A DNA stretch of 39,486 nucleotides from Methanobrevibacter sp. GTDB taxonomy: Archaea; Methanobacteriota; Methanobacteria; Methanobacteriales; Methanobacteriaceae. The notes below the pieces were generated by a model. That model had not been told where the DNA came from. It was given only the letters and a program-made list of their open reading frames with translations, and did no database searches. This document shows positions 23,622 through 31,591 of this stretch, one piece after another. Position 1 is the stretch's first letter, and every line of letters begins with the position of its first letter. A program made the translations under genes and the position numbers. Location: contig JAUNXN010000003.1 of assembly GCA_030539795.1 (NCBI GenBank), positions 1-39,486 on the forward strand. Direction: 5' to 3'.

Positions 23622-23921
23622 ATGGATATCATAAAAAAATATAATGAAAAAGAATTAACAATTGAAGTTAAAGACCGCATTGATACAGTGACTGCCCCTG
23701 ATTTTGAAAATGAAATATTGGATGAAATGGGCAAATTCGATTCATTGATTATTGACTTCACTAATTTAGAGTACATTTCAAGTGCGGGATTACGTGTTTT
23801 GATTGCAACTCAAAAAAAATTGAAACCGGAAAACATACCAATGACCATTATTAACGTTAACGACACAATTAATGAAATATTCAGAATGTCCGGTTTTGAT
23901 AAAATCTTAAAGATAGAATGA
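23622..23921 (+). CDS. STAS-domain protein, anti-sigma-factor-antagonist type (RsbV/SpoIIAA-like)
   Basis: A 99-residue single STAS domain. The conserved core DFTNLEYISSAGLRVLIA (45-62) contains the serine pair (53-54) in which the phosphorylated serine of RsbV/SpoIIAA proteins lies, so the switch site appears intact. In bacteria the unphosphorylated form binds an RsbW-type kinase and frees its target. Phosphorylation by that kinase and dephosphorylation by a PP2C/SpoIIE phosphatase reset it, and both partners are encoded immediately downstream. The frame can be read from a GTG at 23613, but that GTGATT fits better as the ribosome binding site of the ATG at 23622. First gene of a four-gene coupled operon. 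Archaea have no sigma factor, so the final target must be something else. Confidence 0.9.
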   Translation: MDIIKKYNEKELTIEVKDRIDTVTAPDFENEILDEMGKFDSLIIDFTNLEYISSAGLRVLIATQKKLKPENIPMTIINVNDTINEIFRMSGFDKILKIE

Positions 23922-24295
23922 ACTCAATTTCATTAAAACCCGAATTAAAGGAATTATACACCTTAAACGAGTTTATTTTAAATGAACTTCCAGAAGAAAA
24001 CATCCAGGTTAATTTAATTTTGGAAGAAATTTTTGTCAATATCGTGGAATATTCGAAAGCTGACTATATAAAGGTCAATGCTGAATTCGAAACCCCAATA
24101 TTGACCATAGAATTTATTGACAATGGAATTGAATTTAATCCTCTTTTAAAAGATGATCCTGAAGCTCCCACAACAATTGATGATGCTCAAATAGGTGGGC
24201 TCGGAATTTTCTTAACAAAAGAAATGGCAGATGAACTTGAATACCAATATGTAAATAATGAGAATCATTTAAAAATAATCAAAAAAGTGGAATAA
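23918..24295 (+). CDS. RsbW-like serine kinase / anti-sigma-type ATPase
   Basis: A 125-residue GHKL ATPase-fold protein of the RsbW/SpoIIAB type. It has N-box LEEIFVNIVEY (36-46) with E37 and N41, G1 box IDNGIEFNP (67-75), and G2 box GGLGIFL (93-99). All ATP-binding boxes are present, so it is likely an active kinase for the adjacent STAS protein. It starts within the STAS stop codon (ATGA, 4-base overlap), which enforces near-equal synthesis, as expected for binding partners. The C-terminal ATPase domain of the MATE exporter across the promoter is a homologue lacking the G2 box. In bacteria the free kinase sequesters a sigma factor. Here the target is unknown; candidates are the exporter domain or the phosphatase. 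Confidence 0.88.
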   Translation: MNSISLKPELKELYTLNEFILNELPEENIQVNLILEEIFVNIVEYSKADYIKVNAEFETPILTIEFIDNGIEFNPLLKDDPEAPTTIDDAQIGGLGIFLTKEMADELEYQYVNNENHLKIIKKVE

Positions 24296-26166
24296 TGAAA
24301 ACCAAACTAAAACAAATATTAGTCCCATTCTTATCAATGATAATAATTAACTTTATATTATATTCAGATTTCTTTCTTGAATTAGGAATAGAAAGTCCTT
24401 ATGTCGGATTGCTATTTGTTTTTGGTTTATTATTCGGACCATATGGTGCTCTAGGTGCCGTGCTTGGAAATATAGTAATAGATTATATTGGCGGATTTAC
24501 ACCCCTTGAAATACTTCCTTCAGCTATTTTTAGTTTTGGTGTTTCCTGTTTGACATATAAACTTTGGTATTCCGGTTTTAAAACAGACAAAATCACAAAA
24601 CCAAAATTGGATAATATTTACCATCTTAGCCTATTTTTATCAATCATGATAATATGCGGCATCATCTATTCGGCAATTCATGGAAAGTTAGTTGGTCTTA
24701 TAATTAGTACTGATATAATTGACTTTTTCACCCCTTCCTATTTTTTAAACTTTGTTAATGGGGCATTTATTTTTGGAATAGTGAGCCTTTTCATTTCGGA
24801 TAAAATTGATTTTATACATACTCCTAAAACAACAAAAAAAGCCTTTAACAGAAAATTATATCGGATATTATTTTATTTATTGCTCATCAGCGGAATAATC
24901 GCATTCATCACATCTGAATTTGATATGGGGAAAAATTTCATAATTGGGGAAATAATAGTGCTTGGAATTTTATTATTTGCCTACCTGACAAAACCATTTG
25001 AATATGAAATACAACCAAATGATGAAAACACCATGATTGAAAGCATTATGAGGAATTTTCTCATAGTAACCTTAGCCCTTGCTATTTTGGGGATATTGGT
25101 TTCTATTTTTAGTTATAAATATGTGGCCAGTTTGGATGCTAATATCTTCATCACCCTACTACCTTTACTTATCATAACTGATGTGTTTATAATATTGTTC
25201 TTTATTCCAGGAATGATTATTTTCCGATACATTGAACAAAAACTGATCAAACCTATTTCATCATTTTCAAAAATTGAAAACTTCATTAATGAAAATGAAA
25301 AAATCGAAGCAGAAGGATTGCTTGACATTTATTCTAAATATGTTAATGAAAAAAATGAAATCGGAACTCTTGCTAGGTCATATTCCAAATTAATCGAGCA
25401 TAACAACAATTATATTGAGAATATCCGTGAAATTGAAAGTGAAAAAGAGCGCGTTAATGCCGAACTTGACATTGCGACTAAGATTCAGGCGGCAGCCCTT
25501 CCAACTGAAGCGCTTGAAACTGATGAATTTATTGTTAATGGTTATTCACATCCTGCAAAAGAGGTTGGAGGAGACTTTTTTGATTATTATATGATAGATG
25601 ATGATAATTTGGCCATTGTAATCGGTGATGCATCAGGAAAAGGTGTTCCTGCGGCAATTCTTGCAATGATCACTCAGGTCATAATTAAACAATTGATTAA
25701 ACATGAAACCGATCCGTCCAAAGTATTATGCTCTTTAAATAACCAAATAAGCGCGAATAATTCTGAATCTATGTTCATTACAATATGGCTTGGAATATAT
25801 AATAAATCAAGTAAAAAAATCATATTTTCAAATGCAGGACATAATCCCCCATTAATAAAGGAAAATGGAGAATTTAAATATTTGGATATTGAAACAGGGC
25901 TTGTTTTAGGAATTATGGAAGACTTTGGCTATGTAAAAGAAGAAATTACATTAACCAATGAATTAGTACTCTACACTGATGGAATAACTGATGCCAATAA
26001 TAATCGCAACGAAATGTATGGCGAAGATAGGTTATTGAAATTCTTTAATGAATTTAAAAGCGATGAAGGTCCAATTATTCCTTTGTTAAATGACATTTCC
26101 GAATTTACTGAAGATGCCGAACAATATGATGACATGACCCTCCTCTATCTAAAGGATAAAACATGA
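24295..26166 (+). CDS. Membrane-bound SpoIIE/RsbU-type serine phosphatase
   Basis: A 623-residue sensor phosphatase. Residues 1-310 contain about nine transmembrane helices, including a glycine-rich pair (FGLLFGPYGALGAVLGNIVI) unlike standard sensor domains I can name. A HAMP-like linker (310-365) and a coiled-coil (370-400) follow, then a PP2C-type SpoIIE domain (about 390-623): GGDFFDY (425-431), GDASGKG (444-450), NAGHNPPL, LYTDGITDA and QYDDMTLL (610-617). The metal-binding aspartates D427, D445 and D613 are in place, so it should be active. It would dephosphorylate the STAS protein in response to a membrane or extracellular signal. It starts in the kinase stop codon (TAATG) and overlaps the phosphopantetheinyl transferase by 4 bases. 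Confidence 0.9.
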   Translation: MKTKLKQILVPFLSMIIINFILYSDFFLELGIESPYVGLLFVFGLLFGPYGALGAVLGNIVIDYIGGFTPLEILPSAIFSFGVSCLTYKLWYSGFKTDKITKPKLDNIYHLSLFLSIMIICGIIYSAIHGKLVGLIISTDIIDFFTPSYFLNFVNGAFIFGIVSLFISDKIDFIHTPKTTKKAFNRKLYRILFYLLLISGIIAFITSEFDMGKNFIIGEIIVLGILLFAYLTKPFEYEIQPNDENTMIESIMRNFLIVTLALAILGILVSIFSYKYVASLDANIFITLLPLLIITDVFIILFFIPGMIIFRYIEQKLIKPISSFSKIENFINENEKIEAEGLLDIYSKYVNEKNEIGTLARSYSKLIEHNNNYIENIREIESEKERVNAELDIATKIQAAALPTEALETDEFIVNGYSHPAKEVGGDFFDYYMIDDDNLAIVIGDASGKGVPAAILAMITQVIIKQLIKHETDPSKVLCSLNNQISANNSESMFITIWLGIYNKSSKKIIFSNAGHNPPLIKENGEFKYLDIETGLVLGIMEDFGYVKEEITLTNELVLYTDGITDANNNRNEMYGEDRLLKFFNEFKSDEGPIIPLLNDISEFTEDAEQYDDMTLLYLKDKT

Positions 26167-26804
26167 TTAAAATAGCTTATTGCAATGTAGAAAGCTTGGA
26201 TTTGAAGAAAGCCTACGACTTAGTTTCTCAAAACCGCAAGGAAAAAATAGATTTTTACAGGTTTGAAAAGGATAAAAAACTAAGTGCAGGAGCTTATCTC
26301 CTTTTAAAAAAATTACTTGAAGAAGAAGACATCACAAAACCTGCTTTTAAAACTGAAAAATATGGAAAGGCATACATATCCAATTATGACAACATTCATT
26401 TTAATTTAAGCCATTCCAACAGGATAGTTTTATGTGCAATATCAGACATGGCCATTGGAGTCGACGTTGAATATATTGATGCTGAAATTGATTTGAGCAT
26501 AGCCAAACATTATTTCTACAACAGTGAATATGAAACCATCATGAAATCCAAGAATCCCTCAGACGAATTTTTCAATTATTGGGTTTTGAAAGAAAGTTAC
26601 ATGAAATATACTGGACTTGGAATGAATTTGGAATTAGATAACTTTGAAATAATAATAAAAGATAAAATCCGCCTTAAAAATGATAATGAAAATTTAAAAT
26701 TCAACTTATTTGACATTGAAAACTACAAAATCGGAATAGTCGGCAATTATGATGTGCATGATTTAATCGAGTATGATGTTGAGGAACTATATCCCAAAGT
26801 TTAA
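26163..26804 (+). CDS. 4'-phosphopantetheinyl transferase, Sfp type
   Basis: A 213-residue Sfp-superfamily enzyme that transfers phosphopantetheine from CoA to the serine of carrier domains. It has the FNLSHS motif (80-85), the Mg-binding GVDVE (99-103, D101 and E103) and WVLKES (140-145, with K143 and E144). Length and motif spacing match Sfp-like enzymes rather than the short AcpS type. Its expected substrates are Ser1145 and Ser2164 of the neighbouring NRPS, since archaea have no fatty-acid synthase needing such a modification. It is the last gene of the STAS-kinase-phosphatase operon (4-base ATGA overlap), so NRPS activation is produced together with the signalling module. AT-rich hairpin and T-runs follow at 26807-26840. 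Confidence 0.92.
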   Translation: MIKIAYCNVESLDLKKAYDLVSQNRKEKIDFYRFEKDKKLSAGAYLLLKKLLEEEDITKPAFKTEKYGKAYISNYDNIHFNLSHSNRIVLCAISDMAIGVDVEYIDAEIDLSIAKHYFYNSEYETIMKSKNPSDEFFNYWVLKESYMKYTGLGMNLELDNFEIIIKDKIRLKNDNENLKFNLFDIENYKIGIVGNYDVHDLIEYDVEELYPKV

Positions 26805-26806
26805 TT

Positions 26807-26840
26807 TTAAATAATATTTTAAGCTTTTTTATTGATTTTT
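26807..26840 (+). terminator. Probable terminator of the STAS to phosphopantetheinyl transferase operon
   Basis: TTAAA-TAATAT-TTTAA forms a weak hairpin, followed by GCTTTTTTATTGATTTTTTT. The T-runs, rather than the stem, are the convincing part. Confidence 0.5.
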
Positions 26841-26883
26841 TTAACTATTTAACTATGTATGTGAGCACTTGCATTCGAAAAAC

Positions 26884-26891
26884 TTTATATA
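26884..26891 (+). promoter_or_regulatory. TATA box of the DUF2207-like gene
   Basis: TTTATATA is preceded by purine-rich GAAAAAC, which would fit a BRE. Initiation about 25 bases downstream gives a leader of about 90 bases to the ATG at 27005, unusually long for this window. Confidence 0.5.
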
Positions 26892-26990
26892 TTGTCTTTT
26901 ATAGACTAATCAACAAGTGTGGTATCTTAAGCACGAATAAAATATTGAATTAACAAATAAACTCACAAAGAATATGTGTAATCTTAAAAA

Positions 26991-26997
26991 AAGGAGA
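26991..26997 (+). promoter_or_regulatory. Ribosome binding site of the DUF2207-like gene
   Basis: AAGGAGA lies 7 bases before the ATG at 27005. A second in-frame ATG nine bases further on is also possible, but its spacing would be too long. Confidence 0.65.
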
Positions 26998-27004
26998 GAT
27001 TAAG

Positions 27005-27820
27005 ATGTTAGGTATGAACAAAAAGAATCCTGAAAATGAAAATATTAAAAATCCCCCTAGCGATGATTCTTATCCAATTGTTGCAACATTATTTAAAAAT
27101 AAACGTTTGAACAATAGAGAGATTGATATTTCCTGCCTATCACTCACTGTTCTTGATTTGATTAATGAAAATCAAATCAAATGTGAAATCAACTATAATG
27201 ATTCATATAATGTTAATGGCAAAGTAAATGAGAGTGACATGGAAGTTATGAAAAATATTACTCTTAGAATCGCAAATAAAGGAGAGCTAAAAACATCCGA
27301 AACAATAGCCATCAATTTGCTGAAGAAAATGAATAACTCCAAAAAATTCACTCTAAAAGACATGTACAAACAAAGCAAAAGCACTACTGTGGCCAATAAC
27401 TTTTATAAGGATTTCTATTCATTCAAACAAGCCGTTGAAAATGAAAATGAATTTACATCCAAAGATTATGGGGACATCCTGATTAATGGAAAATTTACCG
27501 ATAAAGGAAAAGAAATCAAAAAAGAATGGAAATACTTCCAAGATTATTTAAAATCAGAAGAATTGACAGAAAAGTACCCTCCGGAATCTGCTGTGGAAAA
27601 TTCCTCACAAATAATCTATGCAGCCTGTTTTAACCTTGAAAAAGACGCTTTAGAATTAAGGGAAAATAATTCAGAATTATGCGATTTCATTGATAAAGAC
27701 GGATATAAACTATTGAATATGATTTTTGATAATGCATTATCCAATGTCAATGAAAAAAGCAAAGGAACTGGCATATTTTATGGTGTTAATGACAAATATA
27801 CCATTCCTGGTGGAGGTTAA
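27005..27820 (+). CDS. Soluble protein resembling the C-terminal region of DUF2207 (YciQ-like) proteins
   Basis: A 271-residue protein with no signal peptide or transmembrane helix. Two stretches recall the cytoplasmic part of DUF2207 membrane proteins. The first is PPSDDSYPIVATLF (17-30), continuing into a winged-helix-like segment with SCLSLTVLDLINENQIKCEI. The second is WKYFQDYL, then EKYPPESAVENSSQIIYAACF, the spot where DUF2207 proteins have W-x-x-F-x-x-Y-L and a YA-x-x-LG helix. The usual N-terminal beta domain and membrane anchors are absent. Function unknown. The C-terminus ends in IPGGG, glycine-rich as in some DUF2207 tails. It has its own promoter 120 bases downstream of the phosphopantetheinyl transferase T-runs and is probably not part of the NRPS system. 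Its stop overlaps the stop of pepQ by 4 bases. Confidence 0.62.
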   Translation: MLGMNKKNPENENIKNPPSDDSYPIVATLFKNKRLNNREIDISCLSLTVLDLINENQIKCEINYNDSYNVNGKVNESDMEVMKNITLRIANKGELKTSETIAINLLKKMNNSKKFTLKDMYKQSKSTTVANNFYKDFYSFKQAVENENEFTSKDYGDILINGKFTDKGKEIKKEWKYFQDYLKSEELTEKYPPESAVENSSQIIYAACFNLEKDALELRENNSELCDFIDKDGYKLLNMIFDNALSNVNEKSKGTGIFYGVNDKYTIPGGG

Positions 27821-28833
27821 TCAATATTTAACGGCAAATTGCCAATGACATTTGCCCTCTTAGAAATTGAAACAGTATCTTCAAGGCGAACTCCAAATTC
27901 GCCTTCCAGATATATTCCTGGCTCAACAGTGATGACCATGCCCTCTTCAATTATTGTATCATCACGAAGCGAAAATCCAGGAGTTTCATGAATGTCAAGA
28001 CCTAAACTATGGCCTGTTGAGTGGATAAACTTATCACCATAACCATAATCTTCAATTATATCGCGAGCCACCTTATCAATCTCACAACACTTTAAGCCCG
28101 GCCTAATAGCTTGAATTGCCTTATCATGTGCTTCAGCTACAATATCCCAAATTTCCTGTTGGCGTTCTGTATAAACCATAGTACGTGTATTATCAGAGCA
28201 ATACCCCTCATAGATTGCACCCCAATCAATCAAAATTGGTTGATCTAATTTTTTAGCCTGCGGAATTGCATGGGGAAGACTTGAATCTGCCCCGCTTGTA
28301 ACAATTGTGTCAAATGATTCTTTTGAAGCACCATTTTCAATCATCAAGCGGACCAAATCAAAAGCCACTTCTTTTTCCGTGGCCGAATTATTTAAAATAT
28401 CCAATTGTAAAAATGACTTTTGAGCAATTTCAGTAGCTTCAGTTATCTTTTCTATCTCATGAGGTGTTTTAATCATCCTTTGTTTGTCAATATAGGTTTT
28501 TGAGTCAATTTCAAAATCGTCCCTGAATCGGACATAGGTGCTGAAAGGCAAACTAGGTTCAATAGCTAAATTCTTAATGCCCTCCCTTTTCAGCTCGTCG
28601 ACCATAATCTCATATGATTCATATTTCTTTACTTCAATTTTTGAATCACGGTTGGCTAGTTCCATATCCATTCCAGATGCATAGATAACTGGATTTTCCT
28701 TTAGAATGCAAAAAGCGAAACTAGTTGGCTTATAACCTGAAATGTATTCAACATTTGTAAATTGGGTAAGTAAATAAGCTTGAAAATTATCCTTTTCCAA
28801 ATCCTTTAAAATATTGCTAATATGTATGTCCAT
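27817..28833 (-). CDS. pepQ: Xaa-Pro dipeptidase / M24 aminopeptidase
   Basis: A 338-residue metallopeptidase with an N-terminal creatinase-like domain (1-120) and a C-terminal pita-bread catalytic domain. All five metal ligands are present: D203 (ILIDWG), D214 (CSDNTRT), H275 (HSTGHSLG), E304 (TVEPG) and E318 (GVRLED). It cleaves the bond before proline in small peptides in the cytoplasm. The gene is monocistronic and convergent with the DUF2207-like gene, their stops overlapping by 4 bases. It is divergent from the M50 protease gene, with 52 bases between the two starts. The gene symbol is by family; aminopeptidase P activity is an alternative. Confidence 0.92.
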   Translation of the reverse strand: MDIHISNILKDLEKDNFQAYLLTQFTNVEYISGYKPTSFAFCILKENPVIYASGMDMELANRDSKIEVKKYESYEIMVDELKREGIKNLAIEPSLPFSTYVRFRDDFEIDSKTYIDKQRMIKTPHEIEKITEATEIAQKSFLQLDILNNSATEKEVAFDLVRLMIENGASKESFDTIVTSGADSSLPHAIPQAKKLDQPILIDWGAIYEGYCSDNTRTMVYTERQQEIWDIVAEAHDKAIQAIRPGLKCCEIDKVARDIIEDYGYGDKFIHSTGHSLGLDIHETPGFSLRDDTIIEEGMVITVEPGIYLEGEFGVRLEDTVSISKRANVIGNLPLNID

Positions 28834-28885
28834 GGTTTAATATTTAGAAAAAACTTTTATATATAAAATTAGATATTTTAAAATT

Positions 28886-29527
28886 ATGTTCAAATTTACA
28901 AGTAGTGAAGTAAGAGATTTAATAATTGCATTTGTCGTTATTTCACTTTGTTTTGCAATAGTGAATGCCGGAAGGGACATATCTGGAATTCTATCAACAT
29001 TGCCTATTGTAATGGTTGGTGTAGGTGCCGGATTTATCCTGCACGAACTTGGACACAAATTCGTGTCAATGAAATACGGTTACTGGGCAGAATTCAAGTT
29101 ATGGCCTCAAGGATTAATATTTGCACTTATAACATCCTTTTTCGGTTTTGTATTTGCAGCACCGGGTGCAGTTTACACTTATGCAAATCATATGACTGAT
29201 GAAATTAACGGTAAAATATCCATTGCAGGACCTATTGTTAATATAATTCTTGCATTGGTATTTTTAGGCATTGCAACAATGGTATATCCATCTGCACTTT
29301 ATTCAGAAGGTACAGCATTAATATTCATTATTTGTGCTGTAGGTTACTCAATTAACAGTTTCTTGGCTGTATTCAACCTATTGCCTATAGGAAACTTGGA
29401 TGGATCCAAAGTATTGACATGGAACTTTGGAATTTGGCTTGTTACAATAGCTATTGCCGCCATATTAACAGGATTATCCATGACAATAGGCGTTCAAAAT
29501 ATTGTTAGATTAATTTTAGGATTTTAA
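28886..29527 (+). CDS. M50-family (site-2-protease-like) membrane metalloprotease
   Basis: A 213-residue membrane protein with about six helices. Zinc motif HELGH (53-57, ligands H53 and H57, catalytic E54) and the distal NLLPIGNLDG (164-173) with D172 as third ligand are both inside hydrophobic segments. This is the hallmark of intramembrane M50 proteases. There is no PDZ or CBS domain. Substrate unknown. The stop is followed after 3 bases by the YcaO start, so it leads a three-gene operon with ycaO and tfuA. Whether the protease has any role in McrA maturation is not known; the link is positional. Confidence 0.88.
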   Translation: MFKFTSSEVRDLIIAFVVISLCFAIVNAGRDISGILSTLPIVMVGVGAGFILHELGHKFVSMKYGYWAEFKLWPQGLIFALITSFFGFVFAAPGAVYTYANHMTDEINGKISIAGPIVNIILALVFLGIATMVYPSALYSEGTALIFIICAVGYSINSFLAVFNLLPIGNLDGSKVLTWNFGIWLVTIAIAAILTGLSMTIGVQNIVRLILGF

Positions 29528-29530
29528 AAA

Positions 29531-30733
29531 ATGACAGACGAACTTACATATTTTAAAGGGACACACAGGGTTATAGCTCCTAAAAAAACTATCGAAATCA
29601 ATGAAGATAAGTTAAAAATAGCTGGAATTACCCGTATTGCAGATATAACTGATTTGGATAGAATCGGACTCCCGATATACACTGCCATTAGGCCAACTGC
29701 GGAAGATGGTGCCATCAGCATTTATGGTGGTAAAGGAATTACAAAAGACCATGCGAAAGCGTCAGCAATGATGGAAGGTTTTGAGAGATATTCCGCTGAA
29801 AAACAAGATTGTGATGAAGTCATAGTTGCCAATATAAAGGAAATATCCGAAAGAGGAGAATATATTGATCCCGTTTCTTTGAATTTACCAAAAGATTTCA
29901 AAAAAGAGAACATTGAAGAGATGCAACTTGAATGGAGCATTGCAAAGGACATCATATCTGATGAAGAATTCTATATCCCTACTAATGCAATTTATCATCC
30001 ATATCTCCATGACAATCAAGTACAGAGTTTATTTAAATCAAATACCAATGGTTTAGCTTCTGGAAATGTCCTTGAAGAGGCAATATTGCATGGAATGCTT
30101 GAAGTGATTGAAAGAGATGCATGGAGCATTTTCGAGTTGACCCATAAAAACTATGCTCAAATCGACCTTGACAGCATTGAAAGCGAAACAGTTAATGACA
30201 TACTTGAAAAATTCGAATCTGAAGGCATCAAGATTAAATTGATGGACTTTACAGCCGATGTTAAAATTCCAACAATAGCTGCATCCGCCGATGATACAGT
30301 TACAAAGGATGCAGGACTTTTAACTTTAGGGATGGGAACCCATTTGGACCCTGAAGTTGCAATCTTAAGAGCATTAACTGAAGTTGCGCAGAGCAGAGCC
30401 ACCCAGATTAATGGAGCGCGTGAAGATACTGTAAGAGCGGATTTTGCTCGTGAAGCAGGTTATGAACGAATGAAAAGGATTAATAAATTTTATTTCCAGG
30501 ATGAGGAAGAAAAAATTAAGTTATCAGATATTGAAAACAAGAGCACTTCTTCAATTACAAAAGACATTGAAATCGTCAAGAACGAATTAATGGATAATGA
30601 TATTGATAAAATATTATATGTTGATTTGACAAGACCTGAACTTGATGTCAGCGTTGTCAGAGTTATAATTCCTGAAATGGAACTTTTTGCACTTGATCCA
30701 AGCCGTGCAGGATACAGATTTTTGAAAGTATGA
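29531..30733 (+). CDS. ycaO: YcaO-family protein, probable McrA-glycine thioamidation
   Basis: A 400-residue YcaO enzyme. These use ATP to activate a peptide backbone amide. In methanogens, the YcaO encoded next to TfuA converts a glycine of methyl-coenzyme M reductase subunit alpha to thioglycine. The ATP/Mg-binding signatures are visible: KASAMMEGFERYSAE (76-90), with E82, E85 and R86; MLEVIERDAW (189-198); and TEVAQSRATQI near 290. The C-terminus ends SRAGYRFLKV and lacks the proline-rich end of azoline-forming YcaOs, which fits the thioamide group. The gene is followed by tfuA after 4 bases, the diagnostic arrangement. No precursor-peptide gene is nearby, which argues against a RiPP role. 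Confidence 0.9.
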   Translation: MTDELTYFKGTHRVIAPKKTIEINEDKLKIAGITRIADITDLDRIGLPIYTAIRPTAEDGAISIYGGKGITKDHAKASAMMEGFERYSAEKQDCDEVIVANIKEISERGEYIDPVSLNLPKDFKKENIEEMQLEWSIAKDIISDEEFYIPTNAIYHPYLHDNQVQSLFKSNTNGLASGNVLEEAILHGMLEVIERDAWSIFELTHKNYAQIDLDSIESETVNDILEKFESEGIKIKLMDFTADVKIPTIAASADDTVTKDAGLLTLGMGTHLDPEVAILRALTEVAQSRATQINGAREDTVRADFAREAGYERMKRINKFYFQDEEEKIKLSDIENKSTSSITKDIEIVKNELMDNDIDKILYVDLTRPELDVSVVRVIIPEMELFALDPSRAGYRFLKV

Positions 30734-30737
30734 TATA

Positions 30738-31394
30738 ATGGTTAAGATAATAATTTATGCTGGACTGTCAATTCCCTTTGATGAAGCAAAGGAAATACTC
30801 GATTCGGAGGGTGACATTGAAGTAATCTATAAAAGGCCTATTCAAAGAGGAGATTTGGGCCAAGCCTTGAAAGAACATCCCGACATCATCGCAATAATCG
30901 ATGGGGTCTTCCATCAAAATTCCGCTGTGGGGCATAAAGAAATACTGAATGTGATTAAAAGCGGAATTAAAGTATTTGGAGCTTCCAGTATGGGTGCCTT
31001 AAGAGCATCTGAACTTGACAGTTTAGGAATGACAGGAATAGGTTATGTTTACAACCAGTATGCTTCCGGTGAAGTGGATTCTGATGACGATGTTGCCGTG
31101 ATGCTTGATTCTGAAAGTTTAGAAGCACTTTCAGAGCCTTTAATAAACATGAAATATGTTTTTACAAATGCAGTGTCCCAGAACATCATAAGTGAAGATG
31201 AAAAAGATGAATTGCTGAGCATTGCAAAGAAAACCTATTATCCTCAAAGAAACTATGCTAAAATACTGTCAGAGTCTGATTTGAACGATACCACTAAAGA
31301 AAAATTAATTGATTTTATCAGGATATCTCCAGACATCAAAAAAGAAGATGCAAAAGAATTGCTCCTACATGTTAAAGCTGTTGTAGAACAATAA
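30738..31394 (+). CDS. tfuA: TfuA-like protein, partner of YcaO in McrA-glycine thioamidation
   Basis: A 218-residue TfuA-domain protein with the two conserved blocks IIDGVFHQNSAVGHKEIL (53-70) and FGASSMGALRASELDSLGM (80-98). In thioamidation systems TfuA is proposed to deliver sulfide or help the YcaO enzyme; archaeal ycaO-tfuA pairs are required for thioglycine in methyl-coenzyme M reductase. The C-terminal 70 residues are helical and charged. It is the last gene of the M50-ycaO-tfuA operon. Confidence 0.9.
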   Translation: MVKIIIYAGLSIPFDEAKEILDSEGDIEVIYKRPIQRGDLGQALKEHPDIIAIIDGVFHQNSAVGHKEILNVIKSGIKVFGASSMGALRASELDSLGMTGIGYVYNQYASGEVDSDDDVAVMLDSESLEALSEPLINMKYVFTNAVSQNIISEDEKDELLSIAKKTYYPQRNYAKILSESDLNDTTKEKLIDFIRISPDIKKEDAKELLLHVKAVVEQ

Positions 31395-31450
31395 TCGCTA
31401 AAAGTTATTTTATTTTTGAATTAATATACTGCACACAACAATAAGTTAAT

Positions 31451-31473
31451 TATTTTGATTATGAATCAAAATA
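31451..31473. repeat. Perfect 10-bp dyad in a convergent intergenic region
   Basis: TATTTTGATT (31451-31460), ATG, AATCAAAATA (31464-31473). It lies between the tfuA stop and the minus-strand gene ending at 31592. No T-tract follows on the plus strand. It may be a terminator-associated hairpin or a protein-binding dyad. Confidence 0.5.
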
Positions 31474-31591
31474 AAAAGAAAAACAACTAATTAAATAATA
31501 ATCAATATTGAAAAATACTATTTAATGAGACATGAATTAAAAATAATTGAAGTTACAACTATTGCAAAAAAAAGAATTAAAATATTGAAAC

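Noticed and set aside
23622-26166. Bacterial-style sigma factor control
   Set aside because: No sigma factor gene is present, and archaea use TBP/TFB-dependent transcription. The proteins are annotated by fold and likely chemistry, not as sigma regulators.
26892-27004. Riboswitch in the leader of the DUF2207-like gene
   Set aside because: I could not find a known aptamer pattern or a stable set of helices; only the length of the leader is unusual.
29531-31394. A RiPP (thiazole/thioamide peptide) cluster around ycaO-tfuA
   Set aside because: There is no precursor peptide, dehydrogenase or leader-binding gene nearby, and the pair matches the conserved methyl-coenzyme M reductase thioamidation set.
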